Shown piece by piece: positions 17,933-25,437 of a stretch of DNA of 46,282 nucleotides. Location of the stretch: positions 1-46,282 of the forward strand of contig NZ_JACBYP010000063.1 of NCBI RefSeq assembly GCF_018982965.1, in the 5' to 3' direction. The DNA is from Streptomyces mayonensis (GTDB lineage Bacteria; Actinomycetota; Actinomycetes; Streptomycetales; Streptomycetaceae). The position numbers were made by a program, and so were the translations under genes. The notes beneath the pieces were generated by a model. The model ran no database searches. It was given only the letters and a program-made list of their open reading frames with translations, and was not told the DNA's origin. The first letter of the stretch is position 1. Every line of letters begins with the position of its first letter.

Positions 17933-18853
17933 CTACTTCTCCGGATAGCGCGTCGCCATCGTCTCGCGCAGCCGCTCCAGCGACGCGCGCGGGGTCAGCG
18001 CCTCGTCGGCCAGCCGGTCGAGGGCGACCCGGTACTCCTCGGTCTCGTCCCGGTCCTCCAGGAAGTTGGCGCTCCTGATGTGCTCCAGGTAGACCACGTC
18101 GGGCAGGTCGACCCCGCCGAAGCGCAGGTAGGTGACGGGAATCGCGGGCGCCGACGCGTTCGTCACGTCCAGCGGCACTATCTGCAGCGTCACATGGGGC
18201 CGTTCGGCCATGGCGACGAGGTGTGCCAGCTGCTCGCGCATCACCTCACGGCTGCCCAGAACGCGCAGCAGCACCGACTCGTCGATGATCGCCCACAGCT
18301 GCGGTGCGTCCTTGCGGTGCAGCAGTTCCGCGCGGCGCTTGCGCAGTTCCACGCGTCGACGGATCTCGCCGGCCGGTGCGTTCGGCAGGCCGCGCTCGAC
18401 CACGGCCCCGGTGTACGCCTCCGTCTGCAGCAGCCCCGGGACGTACTGGATCTCGAAGGTGCGGATGGTGGAGGCGGCCTCCTGGAGGCCGACCAGGCGT
18501 TCGAACCACTCCGGCATCAGGCGCTTGTCGTACCGCTGCCACCAGCCCGGCTCGCCCGCGCGCTGCAGCAGCTTGAGCAGCACGGAGGCCTCGTACGGAT
18601 CGGTGCCGTACCGCTCCAGGAGTGCGCGGACGTCGGTCTCCGTCGGAGGCCTGCGGCCCTTGCCCGACTCGATGCGCGACAGTTTCGCCGCGCTGAACCC
18701 GACGTCGCGGGCCGCCTGGTCCTGGGAGAGGCCGGCGTCCTCGCGGAAACCCGCCAGCTGAACGCCGACGAGCATCTTCAGCAGAGTCGGAGCAGGCTCG
18801 GTCCGGTCCAGATAGGGTTCGAGGTGGGAGATGCGGGGCGACGCGGCGGACAT
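17933..18853 (-). CDS. XRE-family regulator with DUF5753 domain
   Basis: This encodes 306 aa. The helix-turn-helix is at about 30-65 (LAGFREDAGLSQDQAARDVG, then FSAAKLSRIESGKGR). The rest is the DUF5753 ligand-binding-like domain, with IRTFEIQYVPGLLQTEAYT at about 130-148, WAIIDESVLLRVLG and ISFE-like beta segments such as VTLQIVPLDV. This is the WhiJ-like architecture common in Streptomyces, where such proteins repress development or antibiotic genes and work with DUF397 partners. The ATG at 18853 has GGGAG at good spacing; the longer frame to 19003 is promoter DNA. A DUF397 gene lies 189 bp upstream on the same strand. Confidence 0.92.
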   Translation of the reverse strand: MSAASPRISHLEPYLDRTEPAPTLLKMLVGVQLAGFREDAGLSQDQAARDVGFSAAKLSRIESGKGRRPPTETDVRALLERYGTDPYEASVLLKLLQRAGEPGWWQRYDKRLMPEWFERLVGLQEAASTIRTFEIQYVPGLLQTEAYTGAVVERGLPNAPAGEIRRRVELRKRRAELLHRKDAPQLWAIIDESVLLRVLGSREVMREQLAHLVAMAERPHVTLQIVPLDVTNASAPAIPVTYLRFGGVDLPDVVYLEHIRSANFLEDRDETEEYRVALDRLADEALTPRASLERLRETMATRYPEK

Positions 18854-18960
18854 CCTGACTCCCAGCAGACCGGCAGACTTGAGGAAAAGACTATCGCATC
18901 CCACCGGTGCCCGCCGCATCCGCCCATGGAAATCGGGTAGTTGGGCTCCGCTTTCCGTCG

Positions 18961-18979
18961 CCGGAGGACTCCCCTCCGG
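18961..18979 (-). terminator. Small hairpin between DUF397 and XRE genes
   Basis: CCGGAGG (18961-18967) and CCTCCGG (18973-18979) form a perfect 7-bp stem with a 5-nt loop, downstream of the DUF397 stop. It may attenuate read-through from the DUF397 gene into the XRE gene. Confidence 0.45.
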
Positions 18980-19042
18980 TGCGCGGAGGCGTCCTGCCGC
19001 CACAACCGCCCCGCCCCGTCCTTCGGTCCACCCCGTGGCATC

Positions 19043-19270
19043 TCACAGCAGGTGGTCGAACTCGCCCTCCTTGGCGCCGGCCACGAACGCGGCCACCTCG
19101 GCCGGGGTGTAGACGAGCGCGGGGCCGTCCGGATCACGGGAGTTGCGCATCGCGATGCCTCCGTCCACGAGGGCGACCTCTATGCAGTTGCCCTCGGCGT
19201 TGCTGTGCCGACTCTTCGTCCAGCAGGCTTCCAGCGAACTGGCCTGCACTCCGTTGCGCACTGATGGCAC
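19043..19270 (-). CDS. DUF397 family protein
   Basis: This encodes 75 aa from GTG at 19270, with AAGGAG 7 nt upstream. The conserved core is plain: CWTKSRHSNAEGNCIEVALV (about 16-35), then IAMRNSRDPDGPALVYTPAEVAAFVAGAKEGEFDHLL. DUF397 proteins are small actinobacterial partners of XRE/DUF5753 regulators and are proposed to modulate them. Here the gene sits upstream of its likely partner instead of downstream, as is more usual. The longer frame to 19438 runs through the promoter region and is not used. Confidence 0.93.
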   Translation of the reverse strand: MPSVRNGVQASSLEACWTKSRHSNAEGNCIEVALVDGGIAMRNSRDPDGPALVYTPAEVAAFVAGAKEGEFDHLL

Positions 19271-19613
19271 CGCGGTCTCCTTGCCGTTCGGGGGAGCGGA
19301 CCGAGTTCCTTCGGTCCTCGTGCGCTCCCATCCGATTTTTTTCGCGCAATTTCTCGTGCAATTGCACGCGAGCGCTCTCTGCGTGGATAATAGCCGTGGC
19401 GTCAACCCCTCGGTCGACGTCCTGTCTTGAGGCCGCATCAGGGAGAACCTGTGTCGTCACCTGCGCATCCAACGCTCCGGTCGTCCGCCCGGTACGTCGC
19501 TCTCGCCGAGGAATGGCGCCGGGTTCCGAGGTTCCCGGCGAGCAAGACGGTCCGGGCCAAGCTGTCGACCCGTCCCCTCATCTGACCCGACTGCCGCGGA
19601 AGGGCCCCACACC
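19271..19613. other. Unusually AT-rich promoter region between DUF397 gene and next gene
   Basis: These 343 bp include a stretch at about 19330-19400 that is much richer in A and T than the rest of the window, with a run of seven T and a palindrome (listed separately). No gene is seen. It holds the promoter of the DUF397 gene and probably that of the gene starting at 19614. Confidence 0.55.
19355..19368 (-). promoter_or_regulatory. 14-bp perfect palindrome in the DUF397 promoter region
   Basis: CGTGCAATTGCACG is perfectly symmetric and lies 85 bp upstream of the DUF397 start. A related half-element (CGCGCAATT) lies 13 bp to its left. Position and symmetry suggest an operator, possibly for the XRE regulator encoded in the same module. 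Confidence 0.5.
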
Positions 19614-20162
19614 ATGCGCAGCGCTCCGACACCCGAGCCGAGCATCCAGCGCACCGACCGTCACACGCAGCCGTCCGGCGCGCCCCGCGCGGCCGCCCTC
19701 CTCGCGGGGCTGGACAGTGTGCCCTGGAGCGAGATCCAGGACTCCAGCGGTTCGGCGGCGGCCATCCCACGGCTGCTGCGCAAGGTCGCCCGCGGGGACG
19801 CCGAGACCGCCCGTGCCGCCCTCGGCGACCTGCGCAGGCGCATCTGCCAGTACGGGTTCGTCGTCGAACAGGCGACCGCCGCCACCGTCCCCTTCCTCTG
19901 GGAACTGGCGCAGCGACCCCAGGTGAGCTGCCGGGCGCAGATCATCCAGCTGCTCAAGAACATCGCCGACGCGCGTCAGTGGGAGACCACCGCCACCGCC
20001 TACCCCAAGCTGCTCAACCACCGGGAGAACCCGGTGGCGTGGGAGCGCGCGGCCCGGCAGGCCGTCCGCGCCCGGCGCGGCGAGCTGGACCGGCTGCTGG
20101 CCGAGGACGACAGCGAGGTCGCGCGGGCCACCACCGAACTCGCCCGCACCCTCGGCGACTGA
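19614..20162 (+). CDS. Uncharacterised helical protein (HEAT-like)
   Basis: This encodes 182 aa, with no signal peptide or membrane segment. After a polar N-terminus (1-25), almost the whole chain is predicted helix rich in Ala, Leu and Arg, with spaced units such as IPRLLRKVARGDAETARAALGDLR and TVPFLWELAQRPQVSCRAQIIQLLKNIA that look like HEAT-type repeats. This would suit a protein-binding scaffold. GGAAGGG lies 9 nt before the ATG. A terminator hairpin follows 35 bp after the stop. I do not recognise a named family. Confidence 0.72.
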   Translation: MRSAPTPEPSIQRTDRHTQPSGAPRAAALLAGLDSVPWSEIQDSSGSAAAIPRLLRKVARGDAETARAALGDLRRRICQYGFVVEQATAATVPFLWELAQRPQVSCRAQIIQLLKNIADARQWETTATAYPKLLNHRENPVAWERAARQAVRARRGELDRLLAEDDSEVARATTELARTLGD

Positions 20163-20196
20163 CCGCCCCCGAAACCGGACCGCGGCTCGGAGACCG

Positions 20197-20235
20197 GGAC
20201 CCGCGCCCTCCACGGGGGAGAAGGCGCGGGTCCCT
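20197..20235 (+). terminator. Hairpin terminator, 12-bp stem
   Basis: GGGACCCGCGCC (20197-20208) and its complement (20224-20235) are perfect inverted copies with a 15-nt loop, 35 bp after the stop at 20162. Confidence 0.75.
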
Positions 20236-20285
20236 TCCGAGGCGCGAGTCCTCCCACCGGCCACGTATCACCGGCGGTCACCAAG

Positions 20286-20330
20286 CACCGGCCGCGAAGC
20301 ACCTGCCACGGAGCACCGGCCACGAAGCGA
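20286..20330. repeat. Three degenerate 15-bp repeats
   Basis: AAGCACCGGCCGCG, AAGCACCTGCCACGG and AGCACCGGCCACGAAGC follow one another with a few mismatches, upstream of the DUF5133 gene. The repeats are non-coding. Confidence 0.5.
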
Positions 20331-20423
20331 CAGCATCCGGTCAATCGTGCGCCGGCGCGTGCGCGGTGAGATTGTTCCGAGCGGGTTCGGGCATACGCAG
20401 CGAAAATCGAGAGAGGGGCGCTT

Positions 20424-20678
20424 GTGCTCGAACCGGACCCGAAGGTCGTCAGGGAGTTGCTGACGCGGTACGCGTCGCTGCGGATCGCTCAGGCGGAGAG
20501 GGAAACGCCCGCGACGGCGCGGGAACTGGCGGACGCCAGCTACACGCTGTGCGTGATGATGGCGACGACCAGCGTGCACGACGCCGTCCGGAAGGCGGAC
20601 GCCCTGCTGCTCGCCAAGGGGCGGACCACCCCGGGGGCGGAGCCCGAGGCCGACAGCGGCCTGTCGCTGGCTGTCTGA
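20424..20678 (+). CDS. DUF5133 family protein
   Basis: This encodes 84 aa. The pattern EPDPKVVRELLTRYASLRIAQ at the start and ARELADASYTLCVMMATTS in the middle matches DUF5133, a small family found mainly in Streptomyces. It is often encoded near specialised-metabolite or regulatory genes, with no proven role. GTG at 20424 is chosen with GAGAGGGG upstream; a TTG two bases earlier is out of frame. The protein is helical, cytoplasmic and has one Cys. A very strong terminator follows directly, so it is a single-gene unit. Confidence 0.82.
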   Translation: MLEPDPKVVRELLTRYASLRIAQAERETPATARELADASYTLCVMMATTSVHDAVRKADALLLAKGRTTPGAEPEADSGLSLAV

Positions 20679-20690
20679 CCCAGCCTTGCC

Positions 20691-20748
20691 CGGGCCCGCG
20701 GCAGGGACCGGCGCGCGAAGGGGCGCGCGGGTCCCTGCCGCGGGCCCG
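20691..20748 (+). terminator. Very strong hairpin terminator, 19-bp perfect stem
   Basis: Bases 20691-20709 and 20730-20748 are perfect inverted copies, and the loop itself can fold through GCGCGC at 20711-20716 and 20723-20728. It begins 13 bp after the DUF5133 stop. Confidence 0.9.
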
Positions 20749-20939
20749 TCGCGTTCCTCCGTGCGCCGGACATGCCTGCTGAGTGCGCTGGTGGAGGCCG
20801 TGCAGGGCGCCCGGCCGAGTGCTGGCGAGAACCCGTTGGAAGCTGTCGTTTCCGCCCCTGGGCGGTCACTCGCCGGGTTCCTAGCGTTGCTCCCGAGCAC
20901 CGCACGTCGCCCCCCTCCAGCCTCCCGGAGCCCCGAACG

Positions 20940-21452
20940 ATGACCAAGATCCTGCTGTCCCTCCACGTCCTCGCCGCCATCGTCGCCGTCGGACCCGTCA
21001 CCGTGGCCGCCAGCATGTTCCCGGCGGCCGCGCGGAAGGCAGCGGCGGCCCTGCCCGTCGGCGCACCGCGGGAGTCCGGGTCCGTCGGCGTGGCGGCGGC
21101 GGACGGACGGGGGGACACGGGCACGGTTCGGCTGCTGCACCGCATCTGCCGGGTGTACTCGGGTCTCGGCATCGCGGTGCCGGTCCTCGGCTTCGCCACG
21201 GCGGTGGCGATGGGCGTGCTGCAGGACACCTGGCTCGTGGCGTCCATCACCCTGACCGCCTTCGCCGCCGGACTCCTCGCCGCCTTCGTCCTGCCGCGTC
21301 AGGAGGAACTCCTGGAACAGCTCGCCGGAGGGCGGCCCGTCGAGCGCGCCGCGACGGCCCGGCTGGCCATGTTCACCGGCCTGTTCAACCTGCTGTGGGC
21401 CACGGTGACGGTCCTCATGATCGTCCGGCCCGGCTCCACGACGGGAGCCTGA
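20940..21452 (+). CDS. DUF2269-like integral membrane protein
   Basis: This encodes 170 aa with four hydrophobic helices: residues about 3-25, 72-95, 98-118 and 143-163. The opening ILLSLHVLAAIVAVGPVTVAASMFPAAAR resembles small actinobacterial membrane proteins of the DUF2269 type. An Ala/Gly-rich loop links helices 1 and 2. Helix 3 ends at PRQEELLEQL. Function is unknown. A CGGAG-like ribosome site lies about 9 nt before the ATG. It is alone between two terminators or promoters. Confidence 0.75.
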   Translation: MTKILLSLHVLAAIVAVGPVTVAASMFPAAARKAAAALPVGAPRESGSVGVAAADGRGDTGTVRLLHRICRVYSGLGIAVPVLGFATAVAMGVLQDTWLVASITLTAFAAGLLAAFVLPRQEELLEQLAGGRPVERAATARLAMFTGLFNLLWATVTVLMIVRPGSTTGA

Positions 21453-21575
21453 GCCGGTCGTCTCCCGGCCGCCGTTCACATCCTGACGGAATGCGCACCG
21501 CGGGGTGAATGGACGCCTAGACTGCTCAGTCGCGCCTCCGAGCGGGGGCGGACGACACGAAAGGCACGTTGACGG

Positions 21576-21791
21576 GTGTACCAGGATTCCCCCATCTACG
21601 ACCGACTCGTCGCCGAACGCGGTGACGTCCCCGAGCAGGTGCGGCGGGACGCCGAGCGTGTGAGCAGGGAACTGGAGGTGGCCATGCGTCCGTTGCACGC
21701 TCCCGGGCAGCTGCCCGGATCCGAACGCCGGCCGTCGCCGGGCGCCGGCTGGCAGCGCACGGCCCTGCTGCCCGGCCCTCGCCCGCGCTGA
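21576..21791 (+). CDS. Small conserved Streptomyces-type protein, convergent with tgmB
   Basis: This encodes 71 aa from GTG, with GAAAGG upstream. The first 38 residues (YQDSPIYDRLVAERGDVPEQVRRDAE, then RVSRELEVAM) look well conserved and helical; the C-terminal half is Pro/Arg/Gly-rich and probably disordered. I recall similar small proteins in many Streptomyces genomes but no function. It runs toward tgmB and ends 75 bp before its stop, so any link to the graspetide locus is positional only. Confidence 0.65.
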   Translation: MYQDSPIYDRLVAERGDVPEQVRRDAERVSRELEVAMRPLHAPGQLPGSERRPSPGAGWQRTALLPGPRPR

Positions 21792-21825
21792 CGGGCCGCC
21801 CGCGTCCCGCCCGTCCGCTCGTCCC

Positions 21826-21908
21826 ACGGCCGTCGTGTCGGGACGGCCGGACCGCACGGGGCCCTTCAGCTGACGGCCGTCGTGTCGGGGCGGCCGGACC
21901 CCACGGGG
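21826..21908. repeat. 36-bp direct repeat, one copy being the 3' end of tgmB
   Basis: Copy 1 is 21826-21861 and copy 2 is 21873-21908; 34 of 36 positions match. Copy 2 spans the last codons of tgmB (GRPDTTAVS region), and copy 1 lies just past its stop. It looks like a recent tandem duplication at the gene end. Confidence 0.85.
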
Positions 21909-22852
21909 TCCTCGGAACGCGGCCGGGCCAGCCACTCGGCGATGGTGCGGGCGATCGGAAGGCCCGTGTCCACCTCCACGAAGCCGAACTGCCCCGACTG
22001 GTTGCACTCCAGGAACCACCAGATGCCGTCGCCGTCCTCGGCGAAGTCGAGGGCGCCGTACGCCAGTCCCGCGGCCGTCAGATAGGAGCGGACCGACTCC
22101 GCGACCCGCGGCGGCACCTCGGTGGGCCGCCACGGCTCGGCCGACTCCGCGAAGCGCACGTCCACATCGTCGGGGTCCACTTCCGCCGAAGTCGCCTTGC
22201 GGGCGGCCAGCAGTTCGTCGCCGACGGCCGTCAGCCGGATGTCGGCACGCTTGGCGATCCGGCGCTGCAGCAGCGTAGGGCCGTGCGCGACGGAGGAGAA
22301 GTCGGCCTCGGGGGGAACCCGGCTGGTCGGCACCGCCAGGGGCGGGTCCTGCGGATGCACGCCCGAGACGGGTTTGACCACCAGGTCCGGATAGCGTTCG
22401 GCGAACTCCCGTGCGGCCCGCGGGAAGGTCGTGATCAGCGTGGCCGGCACGGGCAGTCCGCACCGCTGGGCGACCCGCAGCTGCCAGGGCTTGTAGCGGG
22501 CCCGGTGCGCGGCATCGGGCTGGTTCATCCAGCGTGCCCCGCTGCCGCGGAGCAAGCCGTAGAGCGCCTGGCCCGACTCCTCGGTCAGCCAAGCCGACGG
22601 CTCGGCCGCGCGCGTGGCCGGGCCTCCCGGCCGCCGCAGCCAGACGGACCGCAGCCCCCCGATGCTCACCAGGCGGCCACCCGAGGACAGATGGCCCCGG
22701 AAGGAGCCGTGCACGAACTCGCCCGAGAGCGCCACCGAGTAGGTCAGGTCCGCCGGGTCCAGCCGGACCACCGGCACCCCCGACGTGTTCAGGTGCACCA
22801 CCACCATGTCGGCGGTGACGTCCTCGTCATTGGTCAGGATCAGTACGGTCAT
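21866..22852 (-). CDS. tgmB: ATP-grasp ribosomal peptide maturase (TgmB, SAV_5884 type)
   Basis: This encodes 328 aa. The family makes graspetides: it uses ATP to phosphorylate Asp/Glu side chains of a precursor peptide and joins them to Thr/Ser hydroxyls, giving omega-esters. ATP-grasp features are in order: a pre-ATP-grasp domain (1-115), RYKPWQLRVAQRCGLPVP (119-136), the ATP-binding Lys160 in LVVKPVSG, LLQRRIAKRADIRLTAVGD (194-212), and the metal ligands Asp269, Glu282 and Asn284 in YGALDF and WFLECNQSGQFGFVE. The start is 16 bp after the tgmA stop with a poor ribosome site, which suggests coupling. The 3' end is duplicated downstream. No methyltransferase gene follows. Confidence 0.92.
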   Translation of the reverse strand: MTVLILTNDEDVTADMVVVHLNTSGVPVVRLDPADLTYSVALSGEFVHGSFRGHLSSGGRLVSIGGLRSVWLRRPGGPATRAAEPSAWLTEESGQALYGLLRGSGARWMNQPDAAHRARYKPWQLRVAQRCGLPVPATLITTFPRAAREFAERYPDLVVKPVSGVHPQDPPLAVPTSRVPPEADFSSVAHGPTLLQRRIAKRADIRLTAVGDELLAARKATSAEVDPDDVDVRFAESAEPWRPTEVPPRVAESVRSYLTAAGLAYGALDFAEDGDGIWWFLECNQSGQFGFVEVDTGLPIARTIAEWLARPRSEDPVGSGRPDTTAVS

Positions 22853-22868
22853 TCTGCGCGGCCCGTGT

Positions 22869-23060
22869 TCAGTCGTCGAAGTGGGTTTTGGACCCCGCGG
22901 TGGAGGTCGTCGTGCCCAGCTCTCTCAGCAGGGCGTGGTCGCAGGCGGCCACCCGCCCGTCCAACAACACGTTCAACTGCAGCCCGGAGTCATAGACGTA
23001 CGGAGTGGTTGCTTCCAACTCCACGGCCGGCCGTGCGTAGTTCAGCGCGAACGGTTGCAT
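22869..23060 (-). CDS. tgmA: Graspetide precursor peptide (TgmA, putative ATP-grasp target RiPP)
   Basis: This encodes 63 aa. A leader (about 1-48) with MQPFALNYARP and VLLDGRVAACDHALLRELG is followed by a short core, about 50-63, of TTTSTAGSKTHFDD. The core offers six Thr/Ser hydroxyls and a C-terminal Asp-Asp, the partners needed for omega-ester rings. Both composition and position, directly before tgmB, match the TgmA family. The start at 23060 has GGGAGA upstream. The upstream region has a TATAAG on the minus strand (23149-23154) that may be part of the promoter. The final product, ring pattern and activity are unknown. Confidence 0.9.
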   Translation of the reverse strand: MQPFALNYARPAVELEATTPYVYDSGLQLNVLLDGRVAACDHALLRELGTTTSTAGSKTHFDD

Positions 23061-23179
23061 CGTCTCTCCCTGGTCGGTGCTCCCCGAGGCGGAGGACGGC
23101 CGCTTGGCGCCGCCTCCCGGGCCGCCGGTTTTCGTCGGCTCCCAAGGACTTATACGATTCGAACGGGTGGTTGGTTTCC

Positions 23180-23506
23180 TTACTTTCTGTAACCACCGGA
23201 GGGGCATGATCGTCCCTGGCGCAGGTCGACGCCGCCGTTCCGCCCGCCCAACGGGCCGCGCATGGACCGCAGTGCGACGAACAACACACCGACGTCGTCC
23301 AGGTAGACCGGATCCGGCAACAGATCCGCCGGAAGCACCAGGTAGAGGACGGCTCCCCAGAAGACCCAGCGCGGCCCCGTGGGGAGTCCGGCCCGCCTGA
23401 GGTGCCGTCGGGTGCGGACCAGCCGCACCAGGAGCGCGACGGCCGCCGCCAGGGCGAACGCCGCGAGCAGTACCGCCGCCAGGACCACCACCGCGGTCGT
23501 GTCCAC
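23180..23506 (-). CDS. YkvA-like (DUF1232) small membrane protein
   Basis: This encodes 108 aa from GTG at 23506 with a strong GAGGAGGG ribosome site. Residues 5-30 form a hydrophobic helix followed by a basic segment (VRTRRHLRRAG). The DUF1232 core is LYLVLPADLLPDPVYLDDVGVLFVALRSM (about 54-82), with the typical PxDLxPD pattern. Function in this family is unknown. It lies 119 bp upstream of tgmA on the same strand, but the region between has a stem GGTGGTT/AACCACC (23166-23172 and 23191-23197) that overlaps this gene's end. Confidence 0.85.
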   Translation of the reverse strand: MDTTAVVVLAAVLLAAFALAAAVALLVRLVRTRRHLRRAGLPTGPRWVFWGAVLYLVLPADLLPDPVYLDDVGVLFVALRSMRGPLGGRNGGVDLRQGRSCPSGGYRK

Positions 23507-23714
23507 CGGAACCCTCCTCGTCGAGGCGCGGCGCGCGCCTCCTGGTGCGGATGCCCGTTCGGGGCGGCGGCAAGACCGGCGGCCGGGGTCTCTCATCCCT
23601 GTGGCCCACCCGGAGTGGCACAGGGCCGTGGACGTGCCTAGTAATGGGCAGCACACAGCGCGTGTCGCACGTCGGGGACGCAGGGCGGCCGCACCCCCAA
23701 CACACGGAGAGATC

Positions 23715-25355
23715 ATGACCACCGGCTCTTCATCACCCCGTTCGCCCGAGTACGCCATATCCGCGCTCGACCTGCCCACAGGGGAGACGAGCACGACGAC
23801 CGGCACGGCCCGGCCGCCCGGCACGCGGCCGGGGAAGACCCCGCAGCCGGACGGGCAGGACGCCGACGTCTGGGAGACCGACCTGGACGACGACGACCTC
23901 CTCGACCTCGAGCCCGACCCCGACCCCGACCTCCGTGAACCCGACTTCGGCGCTCCCGGCTTCACCGGTCACGCGTTCCCCGACACCGACACCGACACCG
24001 ACACCAAGGCCGGCGCCGACCGCCCCGGCTCCCGTCCGGCGGGCGATGTCCGTGGCACGGACCGACCGCGTGGAGCGGACCGGTCTCGTGGTGCGGAAGG
24101 CCCTCGTGGTACGGGCCCTCGTGGTGCCCGGGGCCCCCGTGGTGCGGAAGGCCCTCGTGGTGCGGAAGGCCTCCGTGGTGCGGACCGCCACGGACACCTC
24201 GCCGACGACCCGGCGGACCAGGCGTACGGCGACCCCGTCGGTGACCTGGTGCGCGCCGCCGTCGCCGACCGGCCGCTGGAGGAGGTCGTCGACCTCATCA
24301 CGACGCTGGAGCAGTCACCGCAGTACGCGCAGGCCACCGTCGACGCCCTCCGTGCCGTCGGGGTCAACCGGTCCGTGGAGGACGTGACCCGGCTGGTCGG
24401 CCTGCTGACCAGGCCGCCGCGCCACCCGGACAGTGCGGACGAGGCGATCCGGGCCGCGGCGGAGAGCCGCTCCGTGGAGGACGTGACCCGGCTGATGGCC
24501 CTGCTGCACCGCACGTCACTGGAACCGCACTGCGGGCACGCGGCCGTGAAGGCCGCGGCCACCGGGCGCCCCGTCGACGAACTCGTCCAACTGATCGGCC
24601 GACTCACCCAGGACGGCCACGTGCCCCAGGAGCACCCCGACGCCCGGCAGTTGAGGGCGGCCCGGGAGGCGGCCGAGGCCACCGGCCCGGACGGCGCCGG
24701 TGACTCCGACGATCCGTCGGGCCCGCGCACGGGCGTGTTCGCCGCCGCGGCCCGTCGCGGCCGTGAGGGCCGCGGATTCCGGCGCACGGGCCGCCGGAAC
24801 CCGGGCCGCGAGCGCGGCAGCAGGCGCGCGGCCGACGAGGATTCCACGGCGCGCGACCGGGACCCGAAAGCTACGGAGCGTGACGGTGGCATGAGGCGCG
24901 GGGCACGTGACGGTGGCAGGAAAACGACGGTACGACGGTCCGCCCGAGGACCGGCCTGGCCCGCCTGGCTCACCGTCGCCGTGCTCGCCGGATGCGGCAT
25001 CGCCTTCTTCCCGCTGCACCGTGCCGACGCCTCCGCCCGCGCCTACGGGATCGCCCTCGCTCTGTCGGCGCTCTGCCTGGTGCTGGCGCTGCTGCTGACG
25101 GTGCGCCCCGCTGTTCCGCTGCTGGCCGCGGCTGTCGTGGGACCCGCGGCGCTGGCGGCGGCCAAGCTCTACGGCAGTGCGACCCCGGCGGCCCGCGTCT
25201 CCCCGGTCACCGACCTCACCCTGGCTCCCGCCTGGGTCGCGGTCGCCGTGGCCGTGGTCACCGCGCTCGTCGCACTGACCGCCCTGTGCATGCGGGTGGC
25301 CTCGCAGGATGCCGTACGGCGCCGGCCGGCCCGCCCGGTGGCCGCGGCGGAGTAG
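23715..25355 (+). CDS. Large membrane protein with collagen-like and helical tandem repeats
   Basis: This encodes 546 aa. The order is: a disordered acidic N-terminus (1-100) with DPDPD and DTDTDT runs; a collagen-like stretch (about 112-155) of repeated RGA-x-GPRG triplets; a helical repeat region (about 170-310) made of four units of about 36 residues that share the pattern RxVEDVTRLxxLL; a basic linker (about 340-425); and four transmembrane helices to the C-terminus (about 430-535). GGAGAG precedes the ATG. The repeat region would suit protein binding and the membrane part anchoring. I do not recognise a named family, though similar proteins with such ~35-residue repeats occur in Streptomyces. 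A 22-bp terminator follows. Confidence 0.8.
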   Translation: MTTGSSSPRSPEYAISALDLPTGETSTTTGTARPPGTRPGKTPQPDGQDADVWETDLDDDDLLDLEPDPDPDLREPDFGAPGFTGHAFPDTDTDTDTKAGADRPGSRPAGDVRGTDRPRGADRSRGAEGPRGTGPRGARGPRGAEGPRGAEGLRGADRHGHLADDPADQAYGDPVGDLVRAAVADRPLEEVVDLITTLEQSPQYAQATVDALRAVGVNRSVEDVTRLVGLLTRPPRHPDSADEAIRAAAESRSVEDVTRLMALLHRTSLEPHCGHAAVKAAATGRPVDELVQLIGRLTQDGHVPQEHPDARQLRAAREAAEATGPDGAGDSDDPSGPRTGVFAAAARRGREGRGFRRTGRRNPGRERGSRRAADEDSTARDRDPKATERDGGMRRGARDGGRKTTVRRSARGPAWPAWLTVAVLAGCGIAFFPLHRADASARAYGIALALSALCLVLALLLTVRPAVPLLAAAVVGPAALAAAKLYGSATPAARVSPVTDLTLAPAWVAVAVAVVTALVALTALCMRVASQDAVRRRPARPVAAAE

Positions 25356-25374
25356 CCGCGGCCGGACCCGCGGA

Positions 25375-25432
25375 GCACGACGTGGTCCGCGCCGGGAAGG
25401 AGGGACACCACCCGGCGCGGACCACGTCGTGC
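25375..25432. terminator. Bidirectional terminator, 22-bp perfect stem
   Basis: Bases 25375-25396 and 25411-25432 are perfect inverted copies with a 14-nt loop, between the stops of two convergent genes. It is the longest perfect stem in the window. Confidence 0.93.
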
Positions 25433-25437
25433 CGTGC

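Noticed and set aside
21476..21525. Sigma-70-type promoter before the small gene at 21576
   Set aside because: A TAGACT hexamer is present but no -35 element lies at a workable distance.
20268..22592. A 774-codon minus-strand frame across several small genes
   Set aside because: It crosses two strong terminators and is a shadow of the DUF5133, DUF2269-like and tgmB genes.
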